Notes under the pieces: generated by a model
Told to the model about the DNA's origin: nothing
The model's input: the letters and a program-made list of their open reading frames with translations, nothing else
The model's database searches: none
Source: Lichenicoccus sp964247695
GTDB taxonomy: Bacteria > Pseudomonadota > Alphaproteobacteria > Acetobacterales > Acetobacteraceae
Length of the DNA: 64,000 nucleotides
Direction of reading: 5' to 3'
NCBI GenBank assembly: GCA_964247695.1
Contig: CAXTVI010000003.1
Location: 62,001 to 126,000 of the forward strand
Translations under genes and position numbers: made by a program
Shown here: piece by piece, positions 41,837-50,482 of the stretch
Numbering within the stretch: the first letter of the stretch is position 1
Layout: each line of letters opens with the position of its first letter

Positions 41837-43897
41837 CTACTGTACCGAGGTCGGAGGCTTGCCGCCGGCGAGCTGCTTGGCGATGAACGCGCCCGGGGTC
41901 ATGCCGGCGGCGGCGGCCGCCTGGTTGATCTGCGCCACCGCGTCGGGTGGCAGCGGCGCGCTGACCAGCACCTTGGACACGTCCGGGGGATTGAGGCGGG
42001 CGAACTGCCGCCCGGCCGTGTTCGAGAACGCGATCAGGGTGGCGCGCTTCTGCTCCCGCGAGAGGTCGGCGCGGGTGGCGACCACCGGGCAGTAGGCGGC
42101 ATCCAGCGCGGTCACCACGTCCGACGGGGCAGCGTCCGGGTTGTCGTGCCGCAGCCGCGCGATCACGCCGGAGATGCCGTTCTGCAGGTTGCTGCGGTCG
42201 GCGCTGGACAGCATGTTGACATCGGCTTCGGTGGCCAGCGCGCCGGGGATGGTGCCGTCGCCGATCTTCGGGCAGCCGAACATGCGCGCCGCGACGCTGC
42301 CTCCGAGCCCGACCGGGGCGGTGACCCGCAGGTTGCGGACAAAGCTCGGCGTCGCGTTGGCCGGCGCGCCATTGCCCCACGCCGTGCGGATGTAGTTGGC
42401 GAGGTCGGCAAGCTCCTGGTCACCCAGCGCGCCGCCGAAGCGCGGCATGGCGCCGTAATTGCCCTGGCCCTGGAGACCGGCCAGCACCGGGGTGACGGCA
42501 TTGCCCGGATCGTCGGTGCGGATCGCGCCATTGCCCGCGAGATTCGGGATCGAGCCCTTCACCCCCATGCCGCTCTCCTGGTGGCACTGCGCGCAGTTGG
42601 CGACATAGACCGCATGGCCGCGTGCGAGTGAGGGACCGAGCTCGGCCTTCGTGAGCGCCGGTGCCGGACGGCCGGGACGCGCCGGCGTGTTCTTCAGGTA
42701 GAAGGCGATCGCGTGCACGTCGGCGCTGGTGAGATGGGTCATGCTCTCATGCACGACGTCGCTCATCGGGCCAAACACGACACCCTTGTGCGTGCTGCCG
42801 GTCTGCAGGAACTGGATGAGCTCGTCCTGGCTCCAGCCGCCGATGCCCCAGCGCGGGTCCGAGGAGATGTTCGGCGCCCAGAAGCTGTCGATGCGGGCGC
42901 CCGCCAGGCTGCGGCTGCCGATGATGCCGCCCATGACGTTGCGCGGCGAGTGGCACTCCCCGCAATGGCCGGGGCCTTCGACGAGGTAGGCGCCACGATT
43001 CCACTCGGCGGATTTCGAGGGATCGGCTTTGAAGTAGTCGGGGCGGAAGAACAGCGTGCGCCAGACGAGCAGGCTCTCGCGTATGTTGAACGGGAAATCC
43101 AGCGAGACATCGAGCCGCGGCGCATAGACCGGCTGCAGCGACATCAGGTAGGCGTGCACCGCATCCACGTCCGCGCGCGGCATCCTGGTGTACGAGGTAT
43201 AGGTCATCGTCGGGTAGACGTACTTGCCGTGCTCGCCGAGACCACGATGCAGCACGTCCCAGAATTGTTCCTCGGTCCAGGCGCCGATGCCGGTCTGCTT
43301 GTCCGGCGTGATGTTCGGCGTCGCCATCCGGCCGAACGGCGTGTTCAGGATCAGGCCGCCGGCATAGGGCCGGCCGCCGATGGCGCTGTGGCACGGCATG
43401 CAGTCGGCCGCCTGCACCAGATACGCGCCCCTGCGGATCAGCGCCGCCTGCCGGGGATCGGACGGCATCGGCCGGGTCAGGATCGGGCCGTAGCTCGACG
43501 TTGCCTCGGCGGCTGCCACCTGGGGGGGCGCCACCTGGGGGGGCGCTGAGGTCGAAGCGGACGCCGCCTTCGGTGGAGGCGGCGGATTGGCCGGCGGATG
43601 CGCCTCCGGCTCGTGCCCAGGTGGCAGCGGCGGCGGCGCGTTCGCGGCGGCGGGCCCGGCGGCCGCGTTGCCGTGCGCGCTCTGGTCGGGCTTGGCTACG
43701 GTAGCTGGCGCCGCCTGCGCCGGATCGGGCGCCAGCGAGTTGCCCTGCGTGGCGTCCTGCGCCCGGGCCTCGCCCGGCGGGGCCGCGGCCAGCATGGCGG
43801 CACTCGTCAGGAGCGCGGACAGCACGCCCGGCAGCACGATCTTGGACGCAGCGCCGAACCTGGGTCGCGCGTGCGTGCGGTGCAGGGGTGCAGGCAT
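41837..43897 (-). CDS. Periplasmic triheme cytochrome c (membrane dehydrogenase subunit-like)
   Basis: A 686-residue exported cytochrome. After a signal peptide (about residues 15-47) and a Pro/Ala-rich linker (about 50-130) come three c-type heme sites: CMPCH (166-170), CGECH (312-316) and CAQCH (435-439). The arrangement matches the cytochrome subunit of membrane-bound alcohol or gluconate dehydrogenases of acetic acid bacteria, which pass electrons to ubiquinone. About 150 residues follow the third cytochrome domain, longer than the usual subunit. No dehydrogenase gene is adjacent, so its partner is unknown. ATG43897 has GGGAG 6 bases upstream. Confidence 0.88.
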   Translation of the reverse strand: MPAPLHRTHARPRFGAASKIVLPGVLSALLTSAAMLAAAPPGEARAQDATQGNSLAPDPAQAAPATVAKPDQSAHGNAAAGPAAANAPPPLPPGHEPEAHPPANPPPPPKAASASTSAPPQVAPPQVAAAEATSSYGPILTRPMPSDPRQAALIRRGAYLVQAADCMPCHSAIGGRPYAGGLILNTPFGRMATPNITPDKQTGIGAWTEEQFWDVLHRGLGEHGKYVYPTMTYTSYTRMPRADVDAVHAYLMSLQPVYAPRLDVSLDFPFNIRESLLVWRTLFFRPDYFKADPSKSAEWNRGAYLVEGPGHCGECHSPRNVMGGIIGSRSLAGARIDSFWAPNISSDPRWGIGGWSQDELIQFLQTGSTHKGVVFGPMSDVVHESMTHLTSADVHAIAFYLKNTPARPGRPAPALTKAELGPSLARGHAVYVANCAQCHQESGMGVKGSIPNLAGNGAIRTDDPGNAVTPVLAGLQGQGNYGAMPRFGGALGDQELADLANYIRTAWGNGAPANATPSFVRNLRVTAPVGLGGSVAARMFGCPKIGDGTIPGALATEADVNMLSSADRSNLQNGISGVIARLRHDNPDAAPSDVVTALDAAYCPVVATRADLSREQKRATLIAFSNTAGRQFARLNPPDVSKVLVSAPLPPDAVAQINQAAAAAGMTPGAFIAKQLAGGKPPTSVQ
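43516..43545. repeat. 15-bp tandem duplication with two G7 tracts
   Basis: CCACCTGGGGGGGCG occurs twice back to back (43516-43530, 43531-43545) inside the linker region of the cytochrome gene, encoding a repeated APPQV. Each unit carries a run of seven G, a possible slippage site. Confidence 0.85.
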
Positions 43898-44081
43898 CCG
43901 GAACTCCCAACCGACCCTGGCGCGCCTTGTGGACGGCCCGGCAACGTAATCACGCTGCCACGAAACCCGGCGCGCCGCCATCCCGGGAGCCGGTGGCCCG
44001 CAGATGCTGTGCCGATCCGGGACGGCACTATGCTAGTGCTGGAACATGCCGTGAAAACAGCGGGCTGGAAGGAGATCGTGC

Positions 44082-46640
44082 ATGGTTGTGACAGGTCTCG
44101 CGGCGGTACTCCTGGCGATCGCGGCGCTGCTTGTGGTCGTGAGCGCCGTGCAGCCACTGGCAGCGCGGCTGCACCTGCCCGAGACCGTGCTGCTGGCCGT
44201 CGTCGGCATCCTGATCGGCGGTTCCGCCGATTTCCTGCTGCGCTCGAGCCTGACCAACGTCTTCGATGGCGCTGCGCGCACGGTGCTGAACTTCCCGGTC
44301 AACAGCCAGGCCTTCCTGCTGATCTTCCTGCCGATCCTGGTGTTCCAGGGCGCGCTCGCCATCGACGTGCGCCGCCTGTCGCACGAGATCGGCACCGTGC
44401 TGCTGCTCGCCGTGCTCGCGGTCGTGGTCAGCACCGCGACGATCGGGCTCGCGCTGTTCCCGTTCGCCGGCATGAACCTCGAGGTCTGCCTGCTGCTCGG
44501 CGCCATCGTCGCCACCACCGACCCCTCGGCGGTGGTCGGCATCTTCCGCGGGATCGGAGCCGCGACCCGGCTGACCCGGCTGGTCGAGGGCGAGGCGCTG
44601 CTCAACGACGCCGCCGCGATCTCGATCTTCTCGATCCTGCTGAGCGCGATCACCGCGCATCACCGGGTGCATACGGGGGCGGCGCTCTACGAATTCGTGC
44701 ATTCCTTCATCGGCGGCATGGGGGTCGGCGCGCTGCTCGGCCGGCTGACACTGCTCATGATCTCCGCCCTCGGCGGCACGCCGGCGGGCGAGGTCACGCT
44801 GACCATCGCGCTACCGTACATCGCCTACATCCTGTGCGACGACGTGTTCGGCCTGTCCGGCGTCGTCGCCACCGCCGCGGCCGGGCTCACCTTTTCGCTG
44901 TACGGACCGTCGACGCTGCGGCCCTCGACCTGGCGGTTTCTCGGCGAGTTGTGGGAGCAGCTGGTGTTCTGGGCCGGCTCGCTGGTGTTCGTGCTGGCCT
45001 CGATGCTGATCCCGCGCCTGCTGGTGGGCCTGACGCGCTGGGACTGCGTGCTGATCGCCATCGCGCTGGCCGCCGGGCTCATCGCGCGATCCGCGGTGGT
45101 GTTCGGCATGCTGCCGCTCCTGGCGATGACGCGGATCTCGCCGCCGGTGCCGCTGCCATTCAAGGTGACAATGGTCTGGGGCGGCCTGCGTGGCGCCATC
45201 ACCCTGGCGCTGGCGCTGGCGGTCACCGAGAACCCGGACGTACCGGTGCCGATCGCGCACTTCATCGGCGTGCTGGCGACCGGCTTCGTGCTGACCACGC
45301 TGCTGGTCAATGGCACCACGCTTCGCTGGATGGTGGTGTATTTCGGCCTGCACCGGCTGTCGCCGATCGACGAGGCGCTGCGCCACCAGATCCTCGGCAT
45401 CGGCCTGCGCGAGGTGCGCGACCGCACCCGCAAGCTGGCGGGCGAATTCGGCTTCTCCGGCGATGCCACCCGGCCGGTGCTGGAAGCGCTGGACCGCCGT
45501 GTCGAGGAGGAGCGCGAGGCCAACACCTTCGATACCGCGCTCGGCGACCGTCAGCGCGTGACGCTCGGGCTGATCACCATCGCCAACCAGGAACGCTCGA
45601 TCCTGCTCGACCTGTTCCGCATACGCGGGCTGTCGCGCAGCGTCATGGAGACACTGCTGCGCACGGCGGACGCCATGATCGATGGCGCCCGGCTGGAGGG
45701 TCGCTTCGGCTATGTCCGCGCGATCCGGCGCCAGCTGCGGCCGTCCTGGCGCTTCAAGCTGGCGCAGTGGGTGCACCGCACGCTCGGGATCGACCAGCCG
45801 CTGATGTACGCGATGATGGAGCGCTTCGAGCGGCTGCTGATCCAGTACCTGGTCTCGCTGGCGCTCACCCGCTTCATGCGCCGCCGGATCGAGCCAACGC
45901 TCGGCATGCGCGTCGCCGACATCGTCTCCGAGGTGCTCGAGCGCCGGCAGAAGCTGCTGCAGGACGCCATCGAGACCATGCGGCTGCATTATCTCGGTTA
46001 TTCCGAGGCGCTGGAGAGCCGGATGCTGCGCCAGGTGGCGATCCGGCTCGAGGGTGAGGAATACGACATCCTGCTCAACGAGAGCCTGATCAGTGAGGAA
46101 CTGCATCGCGAACTGGGTCGCGACGCCGAGCAGCGCCGCAGGCGCCTCGACCGCAAGCTGAAATTCAACCTCAAGAGCGGCATCGAGGCGCGCATCAAGA
46201 GCGTGCCGGCGCTGCGCGGGGTGCCGGACGCGGTGGTGCACGACGTGGCGATGATGCTGTCGATCCGTTTCGTGGCACCCGGCGAGGTGCTGTACCGGCG
46301 CGGGGCCCGGATCGGCATGGTCTATTTCATCAGCGCCGGCGTGCTGGAGAGCCACATCGCCGAGCACGACATCCGCTATGGCGAGGGCGACGTGATCGGC
46401 GCCGAGGAGCTGCTGGCCGGGCGGCGACTGCCGGCGACGGTGCGCGGCCTGCGCTTCGGCCACCTGCTGGCGATCCGGGCGCGCGAGTTCGAGCGGCTGG
46501 TGGACGAGCATCCGGTCATTCGCCGCAACATCGAGCGGCTGGCGCGGCTGCGGGCCGGCGAGCCGGAGACGCCGACGCTGCTGCTGGCGCCGCCGGAGCG
46601 GCGGATCAGGACGGTGCTGGAGCAGCAGCCGGTCGCCTAG
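44082..46640 (+). CDS. Na+/H+ antiporter (CPA1) with C-terminal cyclic nucleotide-binding-like domain
   Basis: An 852-residue exchanger with the plan of plant SOS1. Residues 1 to about 430 are the membrane antiporter, with the family aspartates in VATTDPSAVVGIF and EGEALLNDAAAISIF and the segment WGGLRGAITLALAL. A long cytoplasmic helical region (about 430-700, rich in Arg and Glu) leads to a cyclic-nucleotide-binding-type beta-roll (about 706-830: VAPGEVLYRRG, VYFISAGVLE, YGEGDVIGAEELL). Arg and Glu of the canonical phosphate cassette are not obvious, so ligand binding is uncertain. GGAAGGAGA precedes ATG44082. Likely pH or sodium homeostasis. Confidence 0.88.
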   Translation: MVVTGLAAVLLAIAALLVVVSAVQPLAARLHLPETVLLAVVGILIGGSADFLLRSSLTNVFDGAARTVLNFPVNSQAFLLIFLPILVFQGALAIDVRRLSHEIGTVLLLAVLAVVVSTATIGLALFPFAGMNLEVCLLLGAIVATTDPSAVVGIFRGIGAATRLTRLVEGEALLNDAAAISIFSILLSAITAHHRVHTGAALYEFVHSFIGGMGVGALLGRLTLLMISALGGTPAGEVTLTIALPYIAYILCDDVFGLSGVVATAAAGLTFSLYGPSTLRPSTWRFLGELWEQLVFWAGSLVFVLASMLIPRLLVGLTRWDCVLIAIALAAGLIARSAVVFGMLPLLAMTRISPPVPLPFKVTMVWGGLRGAITLALALAVTENPDVPVPIAHFIGVLATGFVLTTLLVNGTTLRWMVVYFGLHRLSPIDEALRHQILGIGLREVRDRTRKLAGEFGFSGDATRPVLEALDRRVEEEREANTFDTALGDRQRVTLGLITIANQERSILLDLFRIRGLSRSVMETLLRTADAMIDGARLEGRFGYVRAIRRQLRPSWRFKLAQWVHRTLGIDQPLMYAMMERFERLLIQYLVSLALTRFMRRRIEPTLGMRVADIVSEVLERRQKLLQDAIETMRLHYLGYSEALESRMLRQVAIRLEGEEYDILLNESLISEELHRELGRDAEQRRRRLDRKLKFNLKSGIEARIKSVPALRGVPDAVVHDVAMMLSIRFVAPGEVLYRRGARIGMVYFISAGVLESHIAEHDIRYGEGDVIGAEELLAGRRLPATVRGLRFGHLLAIRAREFERLVDEHPVIRRNIERLARLRAGEPETPTLLLAPPERRIRTVLEQQPVA

Positions 46641-46731
46641 CAGGCTTGGACAGGGTTTATCCTCCGCCGGTGTTGCAACTGGACGACCTTGGCGGCAGCC
46701 TTCCCATCACGTAACGAACGAGAGGGCTCGG

Positions 46732-47044
46732 ATGCGCAAACAGATCCTGACTGCTGCAACGTTGATCTGGTGCGCCGCCACACCTCCTGCCGGCGCTGCC
46801 CCGCCTGCATCCCTTCCGGGCGTTACCTTACACCACCACCGGCGGCCCAGCTCCACCTGATCGACGTCGGTGGCCGTCGTGTTGCGTTCCACGTCATCCC
46901 CGGCCGGTCGACGGCGGTGGTCTTCGAGGCAGGTGGTGGCACGCCAAAGGCAGCGGGCACATCATAATGGCGGATCGGCCTACTGAACGTCGTGGTACCC
47001 CGGCGACTGATCCTGACCTATGCGCAGTGCGGCGGGGCAGCATC
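46732..47044 (+). pseudogene. Truncated, frameshifted alpha/beta hydrolase
   Basis: An ATG at 46732 opens a frame with an export signal (MRKQILTAATLIWCAATPPA) that stops at 46860. In the next frame LIDVGGRRVAFHVIPGRST and VVFEAGGG continue, the N-terminal strand and oxyanion region of exported alpha/beta hydrolases; a further shift gives RLILTYAQCGG, like the VTYDRAGFG strand that follows in the family. The catalytic serine, Asp and His are absent because the copy ends against the convergent AEC gene. It occupies most of the 46641-47042 gap. Confidence 0.6.
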
Positions 47045-48017
47045 AGGCATGGTCGAGCCAGGCCACCAGCAGCGTGATGCTGGCGACCGAGAGCATCGTC
47101 GAGATCAGGATGACGCGGCTGATGCTGGCCGCCTCGCGGTCGTAGAGCTTGGCCAGCATGAACGGGCCGGTGCCGGTGGGCAGCGCCGCGATCAGGATCG
47201 CGCTGGTGCTCCAGGCGGTCGGCAGCACGACGCCCTGCCAGCGTTCGATGCCGAGCAGGCACGCCCAGGTCAGCGCCGGCTGCAGGAGCAGCTTGATGCC
47301 GACCTGCCGCACGATGCTGCCGGTCTCGGCCGCCACGTCGCCGGGACTGTGCGCGGGATCCGGCCGGTGCGACAGGAACAGCCCGATGGTGACCAGTGCG
47401 CACGGGCTCGCCGCGTCGCCGAGCAGGGTCATGAAGTGCAAGACCGCTGGCGGCAGCGCGAGGCCGCTCAGGTCGAACGCGAAGCCGGCGAGCGGCGCCA
47501 CGACGAGGGGGTTGCGCGCCAGCGCACGCGCCACCCGCAGCAGGGTGGAAGCGAGGCCGGGGGCGGCTTGCAGGTCGAACTCGATCAGCACCAGTGCCAG
47601 TGCGAACAGGCCGCTGATGGTCAGAAGGCTCGACATCAGCGCCGGCTGCAGCCCGGGCGCGCCGAACAGGGCGAGGCACAGCGGGATGCCCATGAAGCCG
47701 GTGTTGGCATAACCGCCGCCGAGGCCGGCGATGGCGCAGTCGGCGATGCGGTGGCCGGCGCGCCGCTCCAGCGCGAATGACAGTGCGAAGCTCGCCAGCA
47801 TCGCGAGCCCGAACGCATACAGGAAGCCGGGTGGTCCGGCGTTGGCGCGGGTGACATGGGCTGCCCCCAGGAACAGCAGGGCGGGCAGCGCCAGATACAC
47901 CACGAAGCGGTTCAGGCTATCGGTGGCGCCGTCGCCCAGCGTGTTGCGCCGGCCGCAGACATAGCCAGCCAGGATCAGGCCGAAGATCGGCAGCACCGCC
48001 GAGAGCACGAGTTCCAT
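47043..48017 (-). CDS. AEC family transporter (auxin efflux carrier-like)
   Basis: Ten-helix carrier of 324 residues, starting MELVLSAVLPIFGLILAGYVCG. The YANTGFMGIPLCLALFG segment with its helix-breaking residues is the family signature, mirrored in the second half by WSTSAILIAALPTGTGPFMLA. Bacterial AEC proteins export or import small organic acids such as malate or malonate; substrate is not readable. ATG48017 begins the first helix; the frame upstream belongs to lpxB in another phase. It lies 7 bp after lpxB on the same strand. Confidence 0.87.
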   Translation of the reverse strand: MELVLSAVLPIFGLILAGYVCGRRNTLGDGATDSLNRFVVYLALPALLFLGAAHVTRANAGPPGFLYAFGLAMLASFALSFALERRAGHRIADCAIAGLGGGYANTGFMGIPLCLALFGAPGLQPALMSSLLTISGLFALALVLIEFDLQAAPGLASTLLRVARALARNPLVVAPLAGFAFDLSGLALPPAVLHFMTLLGDAASPCALVTIGLFLSHRPDPAHSPGDVAAETGSIVRQVGIKLLLQPALTWACLLGIERWQGVVLPTAWSTSAILIAALPTGTGPFMLAKLYDREAASISRVILISTMLSVASITLLVAWLDHA

Positions 48018-48024
48018 GCAGGCC

Positions 48025-49191
48025 TCAGCCAGCCAACCGCGAGTGGGTGTCCAGCAGATCGAGCACCTCGGCGGCTGCCATCTCCGCCGGCGTGCCGGAT
48101 GGCGGTTGCAGCATCGCCATGACGGCGGCAAAACCCTCGCGCTGAGCCGCGGCGGCCGTCGGATCGGTCAGCAACCGTCGGACCGTCTGCGCCAGCCGGT
48201 CAGCCCGGCAGTCCTGCTGCAGCAGCTCCGGAACCAGCTCCCGGCCGGCCAGCAGGTTGACCATGGCGACATGCGGCACCCGGATCAGCCGGCGCGCGAT
48301 GGCGGCCGTCAGCGGATTGACCCGGTAGGTCACCGCCATCGGCACGCCGGCCAGGGCCAGCTCCAGGGTGGAGGTCCCCGACTTCGTCAGGGCCGCGCCG
48401 CTGGCGGCAAAGGCGTCGTGCTTGTCGTCGAGGTCGGTGACCAGGACCGGCTGCAGCGGCCAGCGCCGGGCGGCGCGCTCCACCTGCTCGGCCACCACCG
48501 GCGAAGCCGCGACGACCGGGACCAGGTCGGGCATGTCACGCGCCAGGAGTGCCAGCGTCCGGCCGAACACCGGCAGCAGGCGCGGCGCCTCGCTGCGGCG
48601 GCTGCCGGGCATCAGCATCAGCACCGGCGCGCCGGGCGCGATGCCGTGGCGCCTGCGGAAGCGCCCGGCATCGCCGGTGGAGGCGCCCGACTGCAGCACC
48701 GGATGGCCGACGAAGCGGGCCTCGAGTCCGTGCCGCCGGAAGAAGGCCGGCTCGAACGGCAGCAGGCAGAGCAGCCGCTCCCACAGGCCTGGAAATTCGC
48801 GCACCCGGTGCTCGCGCCAGGCCCAGACCTGTGGCGCGACATAATGCAGGCGCGGGATGCCGAGCGGCGCGATCCGGCGCAGCAGCCGCAGCGTAAAGCC
48901 GGGACTGTCGATCGTCACCACCAGGTCGGGCCGCATCGCGGTGATCGCCTGCACCGCCTGGTCGAGCCGCCGCGACAGGGCGCGCACACGCGGCAGCACC
49001 TCGGCGAGGCCCATCACGGCGAGGTCGCGCATCGGGAACAGGCTGTCGAGGCCCTGCTCGGCCATGCGGACGCCGCCGATGCCGGCGTAGCGCAGCTCCG
49101 GACGTCGGGCACGCAGGGCCTGCATGAGGCGCGCGCCGAGGACGTCGCCGCTGGCCTCGCCGGCGACGATGAAGAGGGTGGCGTCCCGCAC
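48025..49191 (-). CDS. lpxB: Lipid-A-disaccharide synthase
   Basis: GT19 enzyme that joins UDP-diacylglucosamine and lipid X in lipid A synthesis, at the inner face of the inner membrane. The 388 residues have FIVAGEASGDVLGARLMQAL, VMGLAEVLPR, VTIDSPGFTLRL, HYVAPQVWAWRE, the phosphate-binding MLMPGSRRSE and ALTKSGTSTLELAL. GTG49191 is selected because it lies 2 bases beyond the hisI stop and starts the conserved sequence. Its presence shows that the organism makes LPS. Confidence 0.96.
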   Translation of the reverse strand: MRDATLFIVAGEASGDVLGARLMQALRARRPELRYAGIGGVRMAEQGLDSLFPMRDLAVMGLAEVLPRVRALSRRLDQAVQAITAMRPDLVVTIDSPGFTLRLLRRIAPLGIPRLHYVAPQVWAWREHRVREFPGLWERLLCLLPFEPAFFRRHGLEARFVGHPVLQSGASTGDAGRFRRRHGIAPGAPVLMLMPGSRRSEAPRLLPVFGRTLALLARDMPDLVPVVAASPVVAEQVERAARRWPLQPVLVTDLDDKHDAFAASGAALTKSGTSTLELALAGVPMAVTYRVNPLTAAIARRLIRVPHVAMVNLLAGRELVPELLQQDCRADRLAQTVRRLLTDPTAAAAQREGFAAVMAMLQPPSGTPAEMAAAEVLDLLDTHSRLAG

Positions 49192-49193
49192 TC

Positions 49194-49589
49194 TCAGCGT
49201 TGGCCGTAGAGCTTGTCCGGGGGAACCAGCGGCCGGTTGATCTCGACAAGCCCGTCCGGGCCGGCCTCGAGGTAGAAGCAGCTTCGCCGGCCGGTATGGC
49301 AGGCGACGCCGGCCTGGTCGACCAGCAGCAGCACCGCGTCCTGGTCGCAATCGAAGCGCGCCGCGACGACGCGCTGGGTCTGGCCGGAGCTCTCGCCTTT
49401 GCGCCACAGCCGGTTGCGGCTGCGGCTGAAATAGCAGGCCTGGCCGCTGGCGAGGGTCTCGGCCAGCGCCTCGCGGTTCATCCAGGCCAGCATCAGGACC
49501 TCACCGGTGTCGTGCTGCTGGGCGATGGCGGTGATCAGTCCGTCCGGGCCGAAGGCGACGCGGTCGATTATTGCGGCGTCTGCGATCAC
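49194..49589 (-). CDS. hisI: Phosphoribosyl-AMP cyclohydrolase
   Basis: Third step of histidine synthesis: opens the purine ring of phosphoribosyl-AMP. The 131-residue protein is the single-function form without HisE. Typical segments are EVLMLAWMNREALAETL, ACYFSRSRNRLWRKGESSG, and the zinc-binding cysteines in DCDQDAVLLLVDQ, ACHTGRRSCFY. GTG49589 overlaps the ygfZ stop as GTGA. Other his genes are not nearby. Confidence 0.96.
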   Translation of the reverse strand: MIADAAIIDRVAFGPDGLITAIAQQHDTGEVLMLAWMNREALAETLASGQACYFSRSRNRLWRKGESSGQTQRVVAARFDCDQDAVLLLVDQAGVACHTGRRSCFYLEAGPDGLVEINRPLVPPDKLYGQR

Positions 49590-50404
49590 GCGGGTTCGAC
49601 CGGCAGGCGCATCCAGTCCGGAATCCTGCTGCGCAGCGCGTAGCCGTCGGCCTGCAGGCTGGAATGCAGGTGCTCCAGCCGCAGCAATGCGATGCCGAAT
49701 TCGTCGCGAGAGGACCGCATCGATCCGACGTCGTGTCCGTCATGGGTGATGATCGTGCCGGGCGCGGGCAGCGCGGCCTCGGACGTCACCGGCACCAGGC
49801 GGCGCTTGAGCAGGCCACGGTAGCGGGTGCGCGCGGTGAGCTCCTGGCCCATGTAGCAGCCCTTGGTCCAGGAAATGCCGTGCAGCTCGTCGAAGCCCGC
49901 CTCCAGCAGCACGGTCTTCTCGCTCTCGCAGTCCCGCCCGCCGTCCGGCAGGCCGAGGAGCAGGCGGTGGCGGTCCCAGTCGACGGCGTCCGCCTCCCAT
50001 TCTCGCTCGCTCGGCGAGAGGATGCGCCAGCCGGCTTCGGGATGCCGGGGATCGGGGGCGGCGACGCTGCCCGGCTCGACCTGCGCCTGTCCGTCCCAGG
50101 CGACATGCACATGCAGTCCGGTCAGCGACAGCGCGGCGTCGGCACGCAGCCGGTAGCGCGACAGCCGCTGGAGCAGCATGTCGGCCTGCGTCCGCTCGCA
50201 GTCGAGCAGCAGCCGCTCGCCGTCCGAGAGGATGAAGAAGTCGGCCAGCCACTTGCCCTGCGGCGTCAGCAGCGCCGCCCAGACGGCGGTGCCGGGGACG
50301 GCGAGCGCCACGTCATTGGAAACCAGTCCCTGCAGGAACGCGACTCGGTCGGGGCCGGTGACGGCAATCACCGCGCGCTCCGGAAGATGGGCCAGTTTAA
50401 GCAT
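49586..50404 (-). CDS. ygfZ: Folate-binding protein YgfZ (iron-sulfur cluster maintenance)
   Basis: GcvT-like protein that helps assemble or repair Fe-S clusters. The 272 residues include FLQGLVSNDV near the N-terminus and the family hallmark GISWTKGCYMGQELTARTRY (K-G-C-Y-x-G-Q-E). ATG50404 begins the conserved LAHLPERAVIAVTGPDR. The gene heads a tight minus-strand run ygfZ-hisI-lpxB-AEC and diverges from the glycosyltransferase genes. Confidence 0.93.
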   Translation of the reverse strand: MLKLAHLPERAVIAVTGPDRVAFLQGLVSNDVALAVPGTAVWAALLTPQGKWLADFFILSDGERLLLDCERTQADMLLQRLSRYRLRADAALSLTGLHVHVAWDGQAQVEPGSVAAPDPRHPEAGWRILSPSEREWEADAVDWDRHRLLLGLPDGGRDCESEKTVLLEAGFDELHGISWTKGCYMGQELTARTRYRGLLKRRLVPVTSEAALPAPGTIITHDGHDVGSMRSSRDEFGIALLRLEHLHSSLQADGYALRSRIPDWMRLPVEPA

Positions 50405-50482
50405 AGGGCTGAACTTGGCCCCGGCCGCCGGAGGCGGCAAGGGCGCTGGATATGCGTCCGGCGATGCAATAGAGCGGCGCAG

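Noticed and set aside
44026..44038. CACTA-TGC-TAGTG palindrome before the antiporter gene as an operator
   Set aside because: A 5-bp half-site palindrome is short enough to be chance and no promoter elements pair with it.
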